Part shown: positions 15,380 through 26,161 of the stretch, in pieces
Layout of the letters: every line of letters begins with the position of its first letter
Position numbering within the stretch: position 1 is the stretch's first letter
Source of the DNA: Gammaproteobacteria bacterium
GTDB lineage: Bacteria > Pseudomonadota > Gammaproteobacteria > 21-64-14
Reading direction: 5' to 3'
Assembly (NCBI GenBank): GCA_027013145.1
Contig: JALUXX010000060.1
Coordinates: forward strand, 62,001-126,000
Length of the DNA stretch: 64,000 bases
Notes under the pieces: model-generated
Seen by the model: only the letters and a program-made list of their open reading frames with translations
What the model was told of the DNA's origin: nothing
The model's database searches: none
Position numbers and translations under genes: made by a program

Positions 15380-15651
15380 TCGGACCGGACTGCCACGACG
15401 TGGCCTACCTGCTCTCGCGTGCGCGCGAGTCGCGGCTTACCCGGCGCGAGCGCTGGGCGGTACGCATGCACCTGCTGATCTGCGTCTATTGCCGCCGCTA
15501 CGCGCGTCAGCTGCGCTGGCTCGAGCAGGCGCTCGCGCGCGTTCGGGGCTCGGGCCGTACCGGCCGTCTCGACGAGGAGGCGCGTGCGCGGATCCGCGCG
15601 CGCCTGGATACGCGCGAGGAAACACGCCCCAATCCGCCGGCGGACCGTTAG
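15376..15651 (+). CDS. zinc-binding anti-sigma factor (ZAS) paired with the ECF sigma
   Basis: A 91-residue protein starting at a GTG that overlaps the sigma stop codon. The zinc anti-sigma signature HLLICVYCRRYARQLRW gives His32, Cys36 and Cys39, with a further Cys6-His7 near the N-terminus. It is soluble and lacks a membrane helix. Such proteins hold the ECF factor until a metal or oxidant disrupts the zinc site. Its paralogue is at the far end of the bufferin operon. Confidence 0.85.
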   Translation: MIGPDCHDVAYLLSRARESRLTRRERWAVRMHLLICVYCRRYARQLRWLEQALARVRGSGRTGRLDEEARARIRARLDTREETRPNPPADR

Positions 15652-15669
15652 CCGCCGACCGTCGGCGGC
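15651..15669. terminator. hairpin between convergent genes
   Basis: GCCGCCGAC (15651-15659) and GTCGGCGGC (15661-15669) form a perfect 9-bp stem around one C, right at the anti-sigma stop codon. No T run follows. It may serve as a bidirectional transcription barrier against glgX. Confidence 0.45.
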
Positions 15670-15733
15670 GGATGGGGGCCCCGGAGGGTCCGCCGACCGG
15701 GGCAGGTCGCGGGCGGATGACGGGTTTCCGCCC

Positions 15734-17890
15734 TCACGGGCGGGTATCCGCGGGGGAACGCCCGCGGTACTGCTCCAGCAGCGCCACCGTCCGTCCGGGG
15801 AGCGGATAGTGCTCGCCGGAGAGGTAGTAGCGTCCGTCGCTGCGGTGTCCGGTCGCGAAGGAGGTGTCCGCGAGCACCTGCCAGCGCGCGTGCGGCGGGG
15901 TGCGCGGCATCGTGAACGCGACCTCCGCGGCGCCGGCGTTGAGGAGCAGCAGCAGATTGCTGTCCCGGACCGGACGCCCGCGCGGGTCCTCCTCGGAGAA
16001 GCCGTCCCCCGCAAAGAGCAGGCCGAGATGGCGCAGGTTCGGGCGCTGCCAGTCCGCGGGCGTCATCTCGGTGCCTTCCGAGGTGAGCCAGGTCAGGTCC
16101 TTGAGCCCCGAGGCGTTGACGCTGCGGCCTTCGAAGAAGCAGCGGCGCCGGAATACCGGATGGCGCCGGCGCAGGGCGATCAGGTCGCGCACGAAGGCGA
16201 GCAGTTCGCGCTGCTCCCCGGCCCGTTCCCAGTCGATCCAGCTCAGCTCGCTGTCCTGGCAGTAGGCGTTGTTGTTCCCCTGCTGGGTGCGGCCGATCTC
16301 GTCGCCGGCCAGCAGCATCGGGACGCCCTGGGAGAGCAGCAGCGTGGCGAGCAGGTTGCGCTTCTGGCGATCGCGCAGCGCGCGGATGTGGCGGTTCTGG
16401 GTCGGTCCTTCGGCTCCGCAGTTCCAGCTTCGGTTGTCGTTCTCGCCGTCGCGGTTGTCCTCCAGATTGGCCTCGTTGTGCTTGCGCTCGTAGCTGACCA
16501 GATCTTCCAGGGTGAAGCCGTCGTGGCAGGTGACGAAGTTGATGCTGGCGTAGGGGCGGCGCCCGCTGTGTTCGTAGAGGTCGCTCGAGCCGGTGAGCCG
16601 TGAGGCGAACTCGCCCAGCATGCCGCCGTCCCCTTTCCAGTAGGCGCGCACCGCGTCGCGGTAGCGCCCGTTCCACTCGGTCCACCCGACCGGGAAGTTC
16701 CCGACCTGGTAGCCGCCTTCGCCGAGGTCCCAGGGTTCGGCGATGAGCTTGACCTGAGAGAGCACGGGGTCCTGATGAATGATGTCGAAGAACGCACCGA
16801 GCCGGTCGACGGCGTGCAGCTCGCGCGCGAGCGCCGAGGCGAGGTCGAAGCGGAAGCCGTCCACGTGCATCTCCAGGACCCAGTAGCGCAGGCTGTCCAT
16901 GATGAGCTGCAGCACGCGCGGATGCATCATGTTCAAGGTGTTCCCGCAGCCGGTGTAGTCCATGTAGTAGCGCCGATCATCGGCCACGAGGCGGTAATAG
17001 GAGGCGTTGTCGATGCCGCGGAACGAGAGCGTGGGTCCCAGGTGGTTGCCCTCGGCGGTGTGGTTGTAGACGACGTCGAGGATGACTTCGATCCCCGCCG
17101 AGTGCAGCGTCTTGACCATTGTCTTGAACTCCCCGATGTTTCCGGTCGAGGAGTAGCGCGCGTCCGGGGCGAAGAAGCCGATCGAGTTGTAGCCCCAGTA
17201 GTTGTGCAGGCCCTTCTCGACGAGGTGGCGGTCGTCGACGAAGGCGTGGACCGGCATCAGTTCGACGGCGGTGACGCCGAGGTAACGCAGGTGGTCGACC
17301 GCCGGCGCGCTCGCGAGGCCGGCATAGGTGCCGCGCAGCCAGGGGGCGACGTCGGGGTGTCGCTTGGTGAAGCCGCGCACGTGCAGTTCATAGATGACGG
17401 TGTCGTGCCAGGGGGTGCGCGGCGGGCGGTCGTCGCCCCAGGTGAACGCCGGGTCGATCACGCGGCACTTGGGCATTCCTGCGGCGCTGTTGCGGCGGTC
17501 CATCACCGGATTGGTGCCGCCGGCGCCGATGCGGTAGCCGAACAGGGCGTCGCTCCACAGCACAGAGCCGACGATGTCCTTGGCGTAGGGGTCGAGCAGC
17601 AGCTTGTTGGGATTGAAATGGTGGCCCTCGGAGGGCGCGTAGCGTCCGTATACACGGTAGCCGTAGAGCAGACCGGGGCGCGCCTGCGGCAGGTAGCAGT
17701 GCCACACCTGGTTGGTGCGCCAGCGCATGGGGATGCGCTCGACCTCGCGCCGGCCGCGGCGGTCGAACAGGCACAGTTCGACCTTCTCGGCATGCTCGGA
17801 GAACAAGGCGAAGTTGACGCCTTCGCCGTCCCAGGTCGCGCCGAGGGGGTAGGGCTGGCCCGGCCATACGGTGGTCGTGTGCGTGGACAT
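15734..17890 (-). CDS. glgX: glycogen debranching enzyme GlgX
   Basis: A 718-residue isoamylase-type glycoside hydrolase 13 that cuts alpha-1,6 branches of limit glycogen. An N-terminal CBM48 domain ([23 protein letters not shown]) precedes the barrel. The four GH13 motifs are [16 protein letters not shown] (Asp nucleophile), IAEPWDLG (acid Glu) and TCHDGF. The [16 protein letters not shown] stretch is typical of GlgX. The inner ATG at 17890 has GGGAG upstream; an upstream ATG at 17917 has none. No other glycogen gene is nearby. Confidence 0.95.
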   Translation of the reverse strand: MSTHTTTVWPGQPYPLGATWDGEGVNFALFSEHAEKVELCLFDRRGRREVERIPMRWRTNQVWHCYLPQARPGLLYGYRVYGRYAPSEGHHFNPNKLLLDPYAKDIVGSVLWSDALFGYRIGAGGTNPVMDRRNSAAGMPKCRVIDPAFTWGDDRPPRTPWHDTVIYELHVRGFTKRHPDVAPWLRGTYAGLASAPAVDHLRYLGVTAVELMPVHAFVDDRHLVEKGLHNYWGYNSIGFFAPDARYSSTGNIGEFKTMVKTLHSAGIEVILDVVYNHTAEGNHLGPTLSFRGIDNASYYRLVADDRRYYMDYTGCGNTLNMMHPRVLQLIMDSLRYWVLEMHVDGFRFDLASALARELHAVDRLGAFFDIIHQDPVLSQVKLIAEPWDLGEGGYQVGNFPVGWTEWNGRYRDAVRAYWKGDGGMLGEFASRLTGSSDLYEHSGRRPYASINFVTCHDGFTLEDLVSYERKHNEANLEDNRDGENDNRSWNCGAEGPTQNRHIRALRDRQKRNLLATLLLSQGVPMLLAGDEIGRTQQGNNNAYCQDSELSWIDWERAGEQRELLAFVRDLIALRRRHPVFRRRCFFEGRSVNASGLKDLTWLTSEGTEMTPADWQRPNLRHLGLLFAGDGFSEEDPRGRPVRDSNLLLLLNAGAAEVAFTMPRTPPHARWQVLADTSFATGHRSDGRYYLSGEHYPLPGRTVALLEQYRGRSPADTRP

Positions 17891-18121
17891 CCTTGAATGC
17901 TCCCGTTTCGACCCCATTTAAACACGAGGCGGCGCGGGCGAGTAGCGCGGGGCGTGTGCGTTGCGCCGTACCCGGCGGGCGGGGCGTGCAGGCGTATACT
18001 GGGTTGCACCGGTTTCGGGCGCCGCGACGGGCTCGGCCGGGAAGCGGAGCGGGTATCGACCGGTCGGGGACCATGAGTCCGGTCGTGTTCGTTGTTCAGA
18101 TCAGGTATGGAGGGCATCGAA

Positions 18122-18385
18122 ATGGAGGCACAGGAAGAGAAGGGCTTCGAGCGGGAGCATCCGACCACCGAGCGCGTCGCCGGGGTCGCCCATCAGACGG
18201 TCGACCGGCTGGCCGAACGTGCCGCGCACGCCGAAGAGCGGGTGCGGCAGGGTACCGGGCGGGTGGAAGACTACGGACGCGAGACCGTCGATTCGATCTC
18301 GCGCTACGTGCACGAGCATCCGCTGGCGAGCCTCGGGATCGCGGCCGCGGCGGGCTTCGTCCTCTCGTCGCTGCTGCGGCGCTGA
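18122..18385 (+). CDS. yqjD: YqjD/ElaB-type membrane-anchored protein (DUF883)
   Basis: An 87-residue protein. A charged, probably coiled-coil N-terminal part is followed by HEHPLASLGIAAAAGFVLSSLLRR, the C-terminal membrane segment of the DUF883 family, which contains ribosome-associated inner-membrane proteins induced in stationary phase. GGAGGG precedes the ATG at 18122. First of a yqjD-yqjE-yqjK-like set. Confidence 0.85.
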   Translation: MEAQEEKGFEREHPTTERVAGVAHQTVDRLAERAAHAEERVRQGTGRVEDYGRETVDSISRYVHEHPLASLGIAAAAGFVLSSLLRR

Positions 18386-18389
18386 TCTC

Positions 18390-18815
18390 GTGACGGCGCC
18401 GGCGGCGCGGGAGGACGCCGGCACGCCGCCCGGAGGCGCCGAGGGCGCGGCCGAGGCCGGCGGGGTGGTCGCCGCGTTCCTCGACGTCGTTCGTGACGGC
18501 TTCGCGCTGGCGGCGGCCGAGGCGCGGCGTGCGGGTGTCGGACTGGCGGTGATGATCGCGCTGGCCCTGGCGGCCGCACTGCTGCTGGTGACGGTGTGGC
18601 TGTTGCTCGCCGCCGCCGCGGTCGTGGCGCTCACCGGGCTTGGGGTGCCGACCCCGGGGGCGTTGCTCATCGTTGCCGGCGCAAACCTCGCGGGGGCGGC
18701 GGCCCTGGGGTTCGGGGTCCTGTGGTGGAGCCGGCGATTGCTGTTCACCGCTACGCGCCGGCAGTTGGCCGGCGGGCGAAGGAGGCGCGACGATGGCCCG
18801 GCGACGGATCGCTGA
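18390..18815 (+). CDS. yqjE: YqjE-type holin-superfamily membrane protein (DUF1469)
   Basis: A 141-residue protein with a hydrophilic N-terminus and two long membrane helices (about 49-75 and 85-113). LDVVRDGFALAAAEARRAG before helix 1 is typical of the family. The GTG at 18390 follows the previous stop by 4 bases. Function is unknown beyond association with YqjD in envelope stress settings. Confidence 0.8.
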   Translation: MTAPAAREDAGTPPGGAEGAAEAGGVVAAFLDVVRDGFALAAAEARRAGVGLAVMIALALAAALLLVTVWLLLAAAAVVALTGLGVPTPGALLIVAGANLAGAAALGFGVLWWSRRLLFTATRRQLAGGRRRRDDGPATDR

Positions 18816-19101
18816 ACTCGAAGCGCGACTGGAAGCCGATCGGGCGCGGTTGCGCGCGGGGCTGAGGGCCGTGCGCGGGCGGCTGGCTTCACCGCCGGCG
18901 TTGCTGGCCGCCTTCGGGGGCGGCTTCGCGGCGGCGCGCGCGTGCGGGCGAGGCTCTCCCCGTGGGTCCGGAACCGATTCCGGCGACGCGGAAAACGCGC
19001 GGGATGCGGCACGCGCCCCGCTCCTGCGGTGGCTGCCGTGGGGCTGGCTCCTGCGGCGTGCGTGGCGCTGGCTGACGCGGCCGCCCGGCGCGGGCGATTG
19101 A
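18793..19101 (+). CDS. YqjK-position small basic protein
   Basis: A 102-residue, Arg- and Ala-rich protein that overlaps yqjE by 23 bases. An N-terminal charged helix (MARRRIAELEARLEADRARL) and a Trp-rich C-terminus (LLRWLPWGWLLRRAWRWL) suggest membrane attachment. I assign it by position as the third gene of the yqjD-E-K order; sequence similarity to YqjK is not clear. Confidence 0.55.
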   Translation: MARRRIAELEARLEADRARLRAGLRAVRGRLASPPALLAAFGGGFAAARACGRGSPRGSGTDSGDAENARDAARAPLLRWLPWGWLLRRAWRWLTRPPGAGD

Positions 19102-19152
19102 ATCCGACCCGGCGGGACGGGACAATAGCCGCCGGCGTTCACGAGGTCCACC

Positions 19153-20178
19153 ATGCCCGCTGTCCCGCCCGGCCGGTCGCGGCGCATCGCCGTCGCGCCG
19201 ATGATGGAATGCACCGACCGCCACTTCCGCTATCTGGCGCGCCTGATCTCCCGGCACACGCTGCTGTACACGGAGATGGTGACGACCGGGGCACTGCTGC
19301 ACGGCCGCGGTCGCGAACTGGCCTACGATCCCGCGGAGCACCCGCTCGCGCTCCAGCTCGGCGGCAGCGAGCCGGAGGATTTGGCCCGTTGCGCGCGCCG
19401 CGCCGCCGCGGCCGGTTTCGACGAGATCAACCTCAATGTCGGCTGCCCGAGCGATCGCGTGCGGGCTGGCCGCTTCGGCGCCTGCCTGATGGCGGAGCCG
19501 CACCGGGTGGCGGCGTGCGTGGGCGCGATGCGCGCGGCGGTCGATCTCCCCGTGACGGTGAAGACCCGCATCGGCATCGACGATCGGGATTCCTACGACA
19601 TGCTGGCGGAGTTCGTCGCCACCGTGGCGCGGGCGGGGTGCGAGACCTTCATCGTCCACGCCCGCAAGGCGTGGCTGCGCGGGCTCAGCCCGAAGGAGAA
19701 TCGTGAGGTTCCCCCGCTGCGACACGACGTCGTCTATCGCCTGAAGACGGATTTTCCGGAGCTCGAGATCGTCCTGAACGGGGGTCTGCGGACACTGGAC
19801 GAGGCGGCCGCGGCGCTCGAGCGCGTCGACGGGGTGATGATCGGACGCGCGGCCTATGAAGACCCGTGGCTGCTGGCGGCGGTCGATCGGCGTCTGTTCG
19901 GCGATCCCCGGCCACCGGCGCAACGCGACGCCGTGCTGGCCGGCTATGTGGAGTATGCCCGCGATCAGCGGCGGCTCGGGGTCCCGCTCAGCGTGCTGCG
20001 GCGCCCCCTGATGGGCCTGTTTCGCGGCCTGCCCGGCGCGCGGCGCTGGCGGCGGGCCCTGACCTGCGGCGCCGCTGCGGAAGCGGCCGGATTCGACGGC
20101 ATCCGCGCGCTGGCGGCGTCCCTGGAGAGGGCCGGGCGCGTCGCCGGCGAGGCCGGCCGCATCGCGCCGCCGGTTTGA
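19153..20178 (+). CDS. dusA: tRNA-dihydrouridine(20/20a) synthase DusA
   Basis: A 341-residue flavoenzyme that reduces uridines 20/20a in the tRNA D-loop. The TIM-barrel start (RRIAVAPMMECTDRHFRYLARLIS), YTEMVTTGALLHG and the catalytic cysteine in NLNVGCPSDRV identify DusA rather than DusB or DusC. ATG 19153 is the natural start. It stands alone after the yqj set. Confidence 0.95.
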   Translation: MPAVPPGRSRRIAVAPMMECTDRHFRYLARLISRHTLLYTEMVTTGALLHGRGRELAYDPAEHPLALQLGGSEPEDLARCARRAAAAGFDEINLNVGCPSDRVRAGRFGACLMAEPHRVAACVGAMRAAVDLPVTVKTRIGIDDRDSYDMLAEFVATVARAGCETFIVHARKAWLRGLSPKENREVPPLRHDVVYRLKTDFPELEIVLNGGLRTLDEAAAALERVDGVMIGRAAYEDPWLLAAVDRRLFGDPRPPAQRDAVLAGYVEYARDQRRLGVPLSVLRRPLMGLFRGLPGARRWRRALTCGAAAEAAGFDGIRALAASLERAGRVAGEAGRIAPPV

Positions 20179-20254
20179 CCGCGATCATGGCCGGGGCGCG
20201 GATGCGGCGGCAGACTCGCGTGAGGCCCTGGGGCGTGGGAGGGAGCGGGAGCGG

Positions 20255-20968
20255 ATGAAGACGGTGGTTGCGGTGCGTCACGTCGCGTTCGAGGACCTGG
20301 GAAGCTTCGCTCCGGTCCTCGAGGAGGCGGGTTACGCGCTCCGTTACCTGGAGGCGGGCGTGGACGACGTGTCCGCGCTCGCGGCGGAGCCGCCGGATCT
20401 GTTGGTGGTGCTCGGCGGACCGATCGGAGCCGGTGACGAGGAGGATTATCCCTTTCTCGCGCAGGAGCGCGCAGTGCTCGCGCAACGGCTGGCGCAGTCG
20501 CGTCCGACGCTGGGCATCTGTCTGGGCGCGCAGCTGATGGCGCGCGCGCTCGGCGCACGCGTCTATGCGGCGACACGAAAGGAGATCGGCTGGTCGACCC
20601 TGAGCCTGACCGCGGCCGGGCAGGCGGGGTGTCTGGCCGAGTTGGGCCCCGACCGTACGCCCGTGCTGCACTGGCACGGCGACACCTTCGATCTGCCCGC
20701 GGGGGCCGAGCGCCTCGCGTCGACGGAGGTCTGTCCCAATCAGGCGTTTCGTTACGGGCGTCACGCGCTGGCGCTGCAGTTTCATCCGGAGGTGACCGAA
20801 CACGGCCTGGAACGCTGGTTCATCGGCCACGCCTGCGAGATCGCCGCCACCGAGGGCATCACCGTCGAACGCCTGCGCCGCGACACGCGGCGCTGGGCGC
20901 CGGCGCTGGAGCGCTGCGGGCGGCGCTGCCTGCAACGGTGGCTGCAGGACCTGGAAGCGACCTGCTGA
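20255..20968 (+). CDS. class I glutamine amidotransferase-like protein
   Basis: A 237-residue single-domain amidotransferase of the GMP-synthase-like group. The nucleophile is Cys89 in [14 protein letters not shown]. The catalytic His-Glu pair lies in [24 protein letters not shown] is typical of this subfamily. No synthetase domain or partner is adjacent, so the acceptor is unknown; gamma-glutamyl metabolism is one possibility. ATG with GGGAGCGGGAGCGG upstream. Confidence 0.85.
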   Translation: MKTVVAVRHVAFEDLGSFAPVLEEAGYALRYLEAGVDDVSALAAEPPDLLVVLGGPIGAGDEEDYPFLAQERAVLAQRLAQSRPTLGICLGAQLMARALGARVYAATRKEIGWSTLSLTAAGQAGCLAELGPDRTPVLHWHGDTFDLPAGAERLASTEVCPNQAFRYGRHALALQFHPEVTEHGLERWFIGHACEIAATEGITVERLRRDTRRWAPALERCGRRCLQRWLQDLEATC

Positions 20969-21104
20969 CGCGGCGTGCGCCCCCTCGCGGGGCCGACCGC
21001 GGTACGGTTGCGCGCTACAGTCGCGCCTGTGGTATGGTGTGCGCGCCCTGCCGCAGGGTGCACGGCATCGCCCCCCGGAACCGCATTTGAGGAACCCCGC
21101 TGTT

Positions 21105-21641
<537 letters not shown>

Positions 21642-21645
21642 GACG

Positions 21646-22170
21646 GTGCGCCGGGGCGGTCCCGCGCCTGCGCCGCGCGCGAGCGATCCTTCGGGCCCGC
21701 CGGTCGGCGCGCCGGCGCCGGAGTTCGAACTCCCGGACCAGAACGGACGCGTACGATCGCTTGCGGAATTGCGCGGGCAGTGGGTGGTCCTCTACTTTTA
21801 CCCAAAGGACGACACCACCGGATGTACGCGGGAGGCGTGCGCGTTGCGGGACCGTTTCGTCGCCTTCCGGGAGGCGGGGGTGCAGGTGATCGGCGTGAGC
21901 CTGGACCGGGTCAAGTCGCACGAGCGGTTCGCGCGCAAGCACGCGCTCCCGTTTCCGATCCTGTCGGATCGCGGCGGATGGGTGGCGCTCGCCTACGGGG
22001 TGCGCGGCGGGATCGGGCCGCTGAAGTACGCCAAGCGCGTGACCTTTCTGATCGACCCGCAGGGGCGCATCGCGCGCGTCTACCGCAAGGTCAAGCCCGC
22101 CGCCCACGCCGACGAGCTGCTGGCGGACGTGCATGCCCTCCAGTCCCCGGCCGGAGCCGGCCACGGGTGA
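21646..22170 (+). CDS. bcp: thiol peroxidase, Bcp/PrxQ type
   Basis: About 174 residues; reduces hydroperoxides using thioredoxin. The AhpC/TSA core begins near residue 25 (APEFELPDQNGRVRSL). The peroxidatic Cys lies in YPKDDTTGCTREACALRD, with a second Cys five residues later as in PrxQ proteins. The GTG at 21646 starts 4 bases after ispF. The first 20 or so residues are low-complexity, so a later start is possible. Confidence 0.9.
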   Translation: MRRGGPAPAPRASDPSGPPVGAPAPEFELPDQNGRVRSLAELRGQWVVLYFYPKDDTTGCTREACALRDRFVAFREAGVQVIGVSLDRVKSHERFARKHALPFPILSDRGGWVALAYGVRGGIGPLKYAKRVTFLIDPQGRIARVYRKVKPAAHADELLADVHALQSPAGAGHG

Positions 22171-22274
22171 GGCGAGGGCGGGGCTAATCCCGTTCGATCT
22201 CCCGGGTTGACCCCGGCGCGGTCCGGCATTCTCATGGGTGTCGGTAACCGCTGAACACTCAGGAATCCGCCGAT

Positions 22275-22565
22275 ATGGATCAGGAAGCGTTGAACCGCCG
22301 CTGCGTGGAACTCATGCAACACCCCCGGGTCAAGCTGCAGATGTGGCACCCGCGCATGTTCTGGTACGTGAACCGCGACAACCCGAAACCCGAATCCCTC
22401 AAGCGCCCGAAGGTGAACCTCGAGGAACTGGAGGTGATGCTCTCGGCGGCCGCGCTGGAGCCCTCCCAGGCCGCGGCGGCGCTCGAGGCGCGCCTTCCGG
22501 GGCGCGCCGACTTCATCGTGCGCGCCGTGCGCAGCGGGCAGCGGCCGCTGCTGGCGCCCGCCTGA
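22275..22565 (+). CDS. small conserved-looking protein of unknown function
   Basis: A 96-residue protein: an amphipathic start (MDQEALNRRCVELMQHP), then an aromatic segment WHPRMFWYVNRDNPKPES and a helical C-terminal half. No signal peptide or membrane helix. I do not recognise the family. It lies convergent with the Smr gene, 9 bases from its end. Confidence 0.6.
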   Translation: MDQEALNRRCVELMQHPRVKLQMWHPRMFWYVNRDNPKPESLKRPKVNLEELEVMLSAAALEPSQAAAALEARLPGRADFIVRAVRSGQRPLLAPA

Positions 22566-22573
22566 GCGCGGCC

Positions 22574-23128
22574 TCAGACGCGGCGCAACAGGACGTAGAG
22601 CGCCCCGGTACCCCCGTCCACCGGGCGGGCGGAACAGAACGCCAGCACGTCCCGGCGCTGCCGCAGCCAGGCGTTGACCTTGCGCTTCAGGACCGGGCCG
22701 CCGCTGCGCGAGCCGCGGCCCTTTCCGTGGACGATCCGTGCGCAGCGCACGTCGCGCTCGTGGCAGGCGGCGAGGAAACGGGCCAGCTCCGCCCGTGCGA
22801 CGGCGGCGGTCATGCCGTGGAGATCGATTTCGGCCCCGGTCGCGAAACGGCCGCGGCGCAGCTTGCGCAGCAGGCGATGCTGCAGTCCCGGGCGCGCGTA
22901 CCACAGCTCCTCGCCGGTCTCCAGCTCGGCGGCATCGTCGGGTCCGGCGACCAGTTCCTCCAGCACCTCGCGTTCGTCACGCCGCGTCTGGCGGGGATAG
23001 GGCGCCGGGCGTCGCGGCGCCGGTTCGACCCGGCCGGCGACGAGCGGGCGCGCGTCCGCCACCGCCTGGCGGAAGAGGTCGCGGTCGCTTTCGCTGAGCG
23101 CGGGTCGGAACGGGGGCTTGCGGCTCAT
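22574..23128 (-). CDS. Smr-domain protein (SmrA/YdaL-like)
   Basis: A 184-residue protein with a charged N-terminal half and a C-terminal Smr domain: EIDLHGMTAAVARAELARFL, then IVHGKGRGS and LRQRRDVLAFCSARPVDGGTGALYVLLRR. The DLHG and HGKG motifs are those of MutS2-like nicking nucleases and of SmrB, which cleaves mRNA at collided ribosomes. The exact role here is not known. The ATG at 23128 has CGGGAG upstream. Confidence 0.88.
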   Translation of the reverse strand: MSRKPPFRPALSESDRDLFRQAVADARPLVAGRVEPAPRRPAPYPRQTRRDEREVLEELVAGPDDAAELETGEELWYARPGLQHRLLRKLRRGRFATGAEIDLHGMTAAVARAELARFLAACHERDVRCARIVHGKGRGSRSGGPVLKRKVNAWLRQRRDVLAFCSARPVDGGTGALYVLLRRV

Positions 23129-23415
23129 CGTGCACTCCCGGGTCGGTATGTTTCCCAGTATACCGGCCGCGCGCCGCATCGGTGCGGGGCCGGGCGAGTG
23201 GGCCGGGCGCGCGGATTCCAGTATAGTGGTGCGTCGAGCGCCGGCGGGGCGCCGGGGCGGGTCCGGAAGCCCCGGGGGAGTTCCGGGAACGTTCCGGGCC
23301 GTGCGATTGCGCACGGTGCGCGACCGCGTACGCGCGCGTGCCCCCGCGCGGCGTGAGAAACGAGCTCCGGGACCGGCGGCATCGATCCCCGGTCGGCGGT
23401 CGGAATATCCGTCCC

Positions 23416-24162
23416 ATGCGTATCCTGATCAGCAACGACGACGGCGTGCAGGCGCCCGGCATCGCGTGTCTCGCCCGCGCACTCGCCGGCATCGCCGAGA
23501 TCACCGTGGTGGCGCCGGACCGCGATCGCAGCGGTGCCAGCAACTCCCTGACCCTCGACAGTCCGCTGCGCGCGAGCGTGCGCGAAGACGGATTCATCTC
23601 CGTCGAGGGGACCCCGACCGACTGCGTGCACCTGGCGATCACGGGGCTGCTCGATCAGGAGCCGGACATGGTGGTCTCGGGCATCAACGCCGGCGCCAAC
23701 CTCGGCGACGACGTGCTCTACTCGGGCACCGTGGCGGCGGCGACCGAGGGCCGTTTCCTCGGCCTGCCCGCGATCGCCATCTCCCTCGTCGGCGCCGCCG
23801 CGCTGCACTACGACACCGCGGCGCGGGTGGCGCTGTATCTGGTCGAACGCCTGCGGGCCGATCCGCTGCCCGCCGATACGATTCTCAATGTGAACGTGCC
23901 GGACCGCCCGTGGGAGGAACTCGCCGGTTTCCAGGCCACGCGCCTCGGTCATCGTCACAAATCGGCCCCGGTGGTACGCGCCAGCGATCCGCGCGGGCGT
24001 CCGATCTACTGGGTGGGGCCGCCGGGCGAAGGCCAGGACGCGGGTCCGGGGACCGATTTCCACGCGGTCGCCGGCGGGCATGTGTCGATCACGCCGTTGC
24101 AGGTCGACATGACGCGCTACGCGGCATTGGAGAAGGTCGCCGGCTGGCTCGGGACGCGGTGA
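23416..24162 (+). CDS. surE: 5'/3'-nucleotidase SurE
   Basis: A 248-residue metal-dependent phosphatase acting on nucleoside monophosphates in stationary phase. The N-terminal metal motif [15 protein letters not shown], the [14 protein letters not shown] loop and [25 protein letters not shown] are diagnostic. First gene of the surE-pcm-yqaA-nlpD-rpoS run. Confidence 0.97.
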   Translation: MRILISNDDGVQAPGIACLARALAGIAEITVVAPDRDRSGASNSLTLDSPLRASVREDGFISVEGTPTDCVHLAITGLLDQEPDMVVSGINAGANLGDDVLYSGTVAAATEGRFLGLPAIAISLVGAAALHYDTAARVALYLVERLRADPLPADTILNVNVPDRPWEELAGFQATRLGHRHKSAPVVRASDPRGRPIYWVGPPGEGQDAGPGTDFHAVAGGHVSITPLQVDMTRYAALEKVAGWLGTR

Positions 24163-24166
24163 CCGG

Positions 24167-24826
24167 GTGGACGGTTCGCGCGGCATCGGCATGACGTCGC
24201 AGCGGACCCGCGACCGGCTCGTGCGCCGGCTGCGGGCCGAGGGCATCGCGGACGCGCGGGTCCTCGATGCGATCGCGCGCACGCCGCGCCACCTGTTCGT
24301 CGACGAGGCCCTCGCCAGCCGCGCCTACGAGGACACCGCGCTTCCGATCGGCTACGGTCAGACCATCTCCCAGCCCTACATCGTGGCGCGCATGACCGAG
24401 GCGATCATGGCCGCGCCGGCGCCGGAGAAGGTGCTCGAGATCGGCACCGGCTGCGGCTACCAGACCGCGGTGCTGGCGTCGCTGGTCCCCAAGGTCTACA
24501 CGGTGGAGCGCATCGGTGCGCTCCTCGAGCAGGCGCGGCGCCGGCTGCGGGCCCTGGGCGTGCGCAACGTGCGCTACCGCCACGGCGACGGGGCGCAGGG
24601 GTGGCCCGAGCAGGCGCCGTTCGACGCCATCCTGGTGGCGGCGGCCCCGGACGAGATCCCGCCCGCCCTGCTGGAGCAGCTCGCCCCGGGCGGGCGGCTG
24701 GTGATTCCCACCGGTCCCCCCGGCGGCCAGTGGCTCCTGGAGGTGGTGCGCACGGCGGAGGGCTTCGAGCAGCGCACCCTCGGGGCGGTGAGCTTCGTGC
24801 CGCTGCGCGGGGGTGCCGAGCCGTGA
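24167..24826 (+). CDS. pcm: protein-L-isoaspartate O-methyltransferase
   Basis: A 219-residue repair enzyme that methylates isoaspartyl residues using S-adenosylmethionine. Family motifs: [49 protein letters not shown], and the AdoMet loop [16 protein letters not shown]. The GTG at 24167, 4 bases after surE, keeps the conserved [10 protein letters not shown]; the ATG at 24191 would remove its first part. Confidence 0.95.
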   Translation: MDGSRGIGMTSQRTRDRLVRRLRAEGIADARVLDAIARTPRHLFVDEALASRAYEDTALPIGYGQTISQPYIVARMTEAIMAAPAPEKVLEIGTGCGYQTAVLASLVPKVYTVERIGALLEQARRRLRALGVRNVRYRHGDGAQGWPEQAPFDAILVAAAPDEIPPALLEQLAPGGRLVIPTGPPGGQWLLEVVRTAEGFEQRTLGAVSFVPLRGGAEP

Positions 24827-25401
24827 CGCCGTTTCGCAGCCTCTACGACCGGGTGATGGCCTGGGCCGCGCATCGGCACGCGCCCCGTTACCTGGCGGCG
24901 GTGAGCTTTGCGGAGGCCTCGTTCTTTCTGGTTCCTCCCGATGTCATGTTGGCGCCCATGGCAATGGCGCGGCCCGCGCGCTGGTGGCGCCTGGCGCTGT
25001 TGACGACGGTCGCCTCGGTCCTCGGCGCGTTGCTGGGGTATCTGATCGGCCACTTCGCGATCGACGCGGCGGCGCCGTGGATCCACCGCCTGGGGTATTG
25101 GCCGGCGTATCTGCGCGTGCAGGGGTGGTTCGCGCACTGGGGTTTCTGGGCGGTGCTGCTGGCCGGGTTCTCGCCGGTCCCGTACAAGCTGTTCACGATC
25201 GCGGCCGGCGCGGTGGGCATGCCGCTCGCCCCCTTCGTCGTCGCCTCGCTGGTGAGCCGCGGGGCGCGATTTTTCCTGGTCGCGGGGCTGATGGCGCGGG
25301 GCGGTGCGCGTATGCAGCGTGTGATCCGCGATTCCGTCGAGGGCGTGGGCTGGCTGCTCCTCGGGGTGGGGGTGCTGGCCTATCTGCTGTTGCGCGCCTG
25401 A
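24823..25401 (+). CDS. yqaA: YqaA-type DedA-family membrane protein
   Basis: A 192-residue inner-membrane protein of the SNARE-associated/DedA superfamily, YqaA branch. The [22 protein letters not shown] and [21 protein letters not shown] motifs include the Pro and Arg positions typical of the family; four hydrophobic segments are visible. The GTG overlaps the pcm stop. Transport or lipid roles are suggested for relatives. Its place between pcm and nlpD is common in some gammaproteobacteria. Confidence 0.88.
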   Translation: MTPFRSLYDRVMAWAAHRHAPRYLAAVSFAEASFFLVPPDVMLAPMAMARPARWWRLALLTTVASVLGALLGYLIGHFAIDAAAPWIHRLGYWPAYLRVQGWFAHWGFWAVLLAGFSPVPYKLFTIAAGAVGMPLAPFVVASLVSRGARFFLVAGLMARGGARMQRVIRDSVEGVGWLLLGVGVLAYLLLRA

Positions 25402-26102
25402 TGTCGCGCGCGCGCACGGTGGGGAGGGCGTGGCCGCGGTGGCTCGCGGCGACGTTGCTCGTGCTGGTATCCGGCTGCGCGGCCCCGGCCGGTTATCACT
25501 CCCTCGGGTATCTCGAGCGCCCCGGCGTCTACGTGGTGCGCCGCGGGGATACCCTGTATTCCATCGCCTGGCGCTACGATCTGGACTATCGCGCCGTCGC
25601 CGCCTGGAACGGGATCCGCAGGCCCTACCGGATCTTTCCGGGCGAGCGGCTGCGCCTGACCGCACCGGCGCGGCGGCGTTCCCGTCCCGCTCGGCGGGCG
25701 GGCGCCCCGCCGCCCCCCGCGGCGAACGCGCGGCGGGCCCCGCGCTGGCGGTGGCCCACGGCCGGGCGCGTGGTGGGGGCGTTTGGTGCCGGCGGTGCGG
25801 GGGGGATCGACGTGCGCGGACGCCTCGGCCAGCCGGTCGATGCGGCCGCCGCCGGGCGGGTCGTCTACGCCGGGAGTGGACTCCCCGGCTACGGCAAGCT
25901 TATCATCATCAAGCACAACGACAATTATCTCAGTGCGTACGGCTACAACCGGCGCCTGCTGGTCGGTGAGGGGCAGCGGGTGAGGGCGGGGCAGCCGATC
26001 GCGGAGATGGGCGCCGTAGGCGGGCAGGGGCCGCTCCTGCACTTCGAGATCCGCCGCGACGGCCGGCCGGTCGATCCGCTGCGGCTGCTGCCGCGGCGGT
26101 GA
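25401..26102 (+). CDS. nlpD: LysM/M23 lipoprotein NlpD
   Basis: A 233-residue lipoprotein. A signal with lipobox VSGC (Cys about 26) is followed by a LysM domain ([29 protein letters not shown]), a Pro/Ala/Arg linker and a LytM (M23-like) domain ending [15 protein letters not shown]. The metal-binding His/Asp are mostly replaced, as in NlpD/EnvC activators of amidases. The ATG overlaps the yqaA stop by one base. Confidence 0.93.
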   Translation: MSRARTVGRAWPRWLAATLLVLVSGCAAPAGYHSLGYLERPGVYVVRRGDTLYSIAWRYDLDYRAVAAWNGIRRPYRIFPGERLRLTAPARRRSRPARRAGAPPPPAANARRAPRWRWPTAGRVVGAFGAGGAGGIDVRGRLGQPVDAAAAGRVVYAGSGLPGYGKLIIIKHNDNYLSAYGYNRRLLVGEGQRVRAGQPIAEMGAVGGQGPLLHFEIRRDGRPVDPLRLLPRR

Positions 26103-26161
26103 GGTCGTTCCCGGTGCCGCGGGTGTGCGGTAACGGGAGCGGGGGCGGAGGAGGCGAAGCG

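Noticed and set aside
23155..23235. TATACT and TATAGT as divergent -10 boxes for smr and surE
   Set aside because: Both hexamers are present, but no -35 element at a proper distance could be found in either direction.
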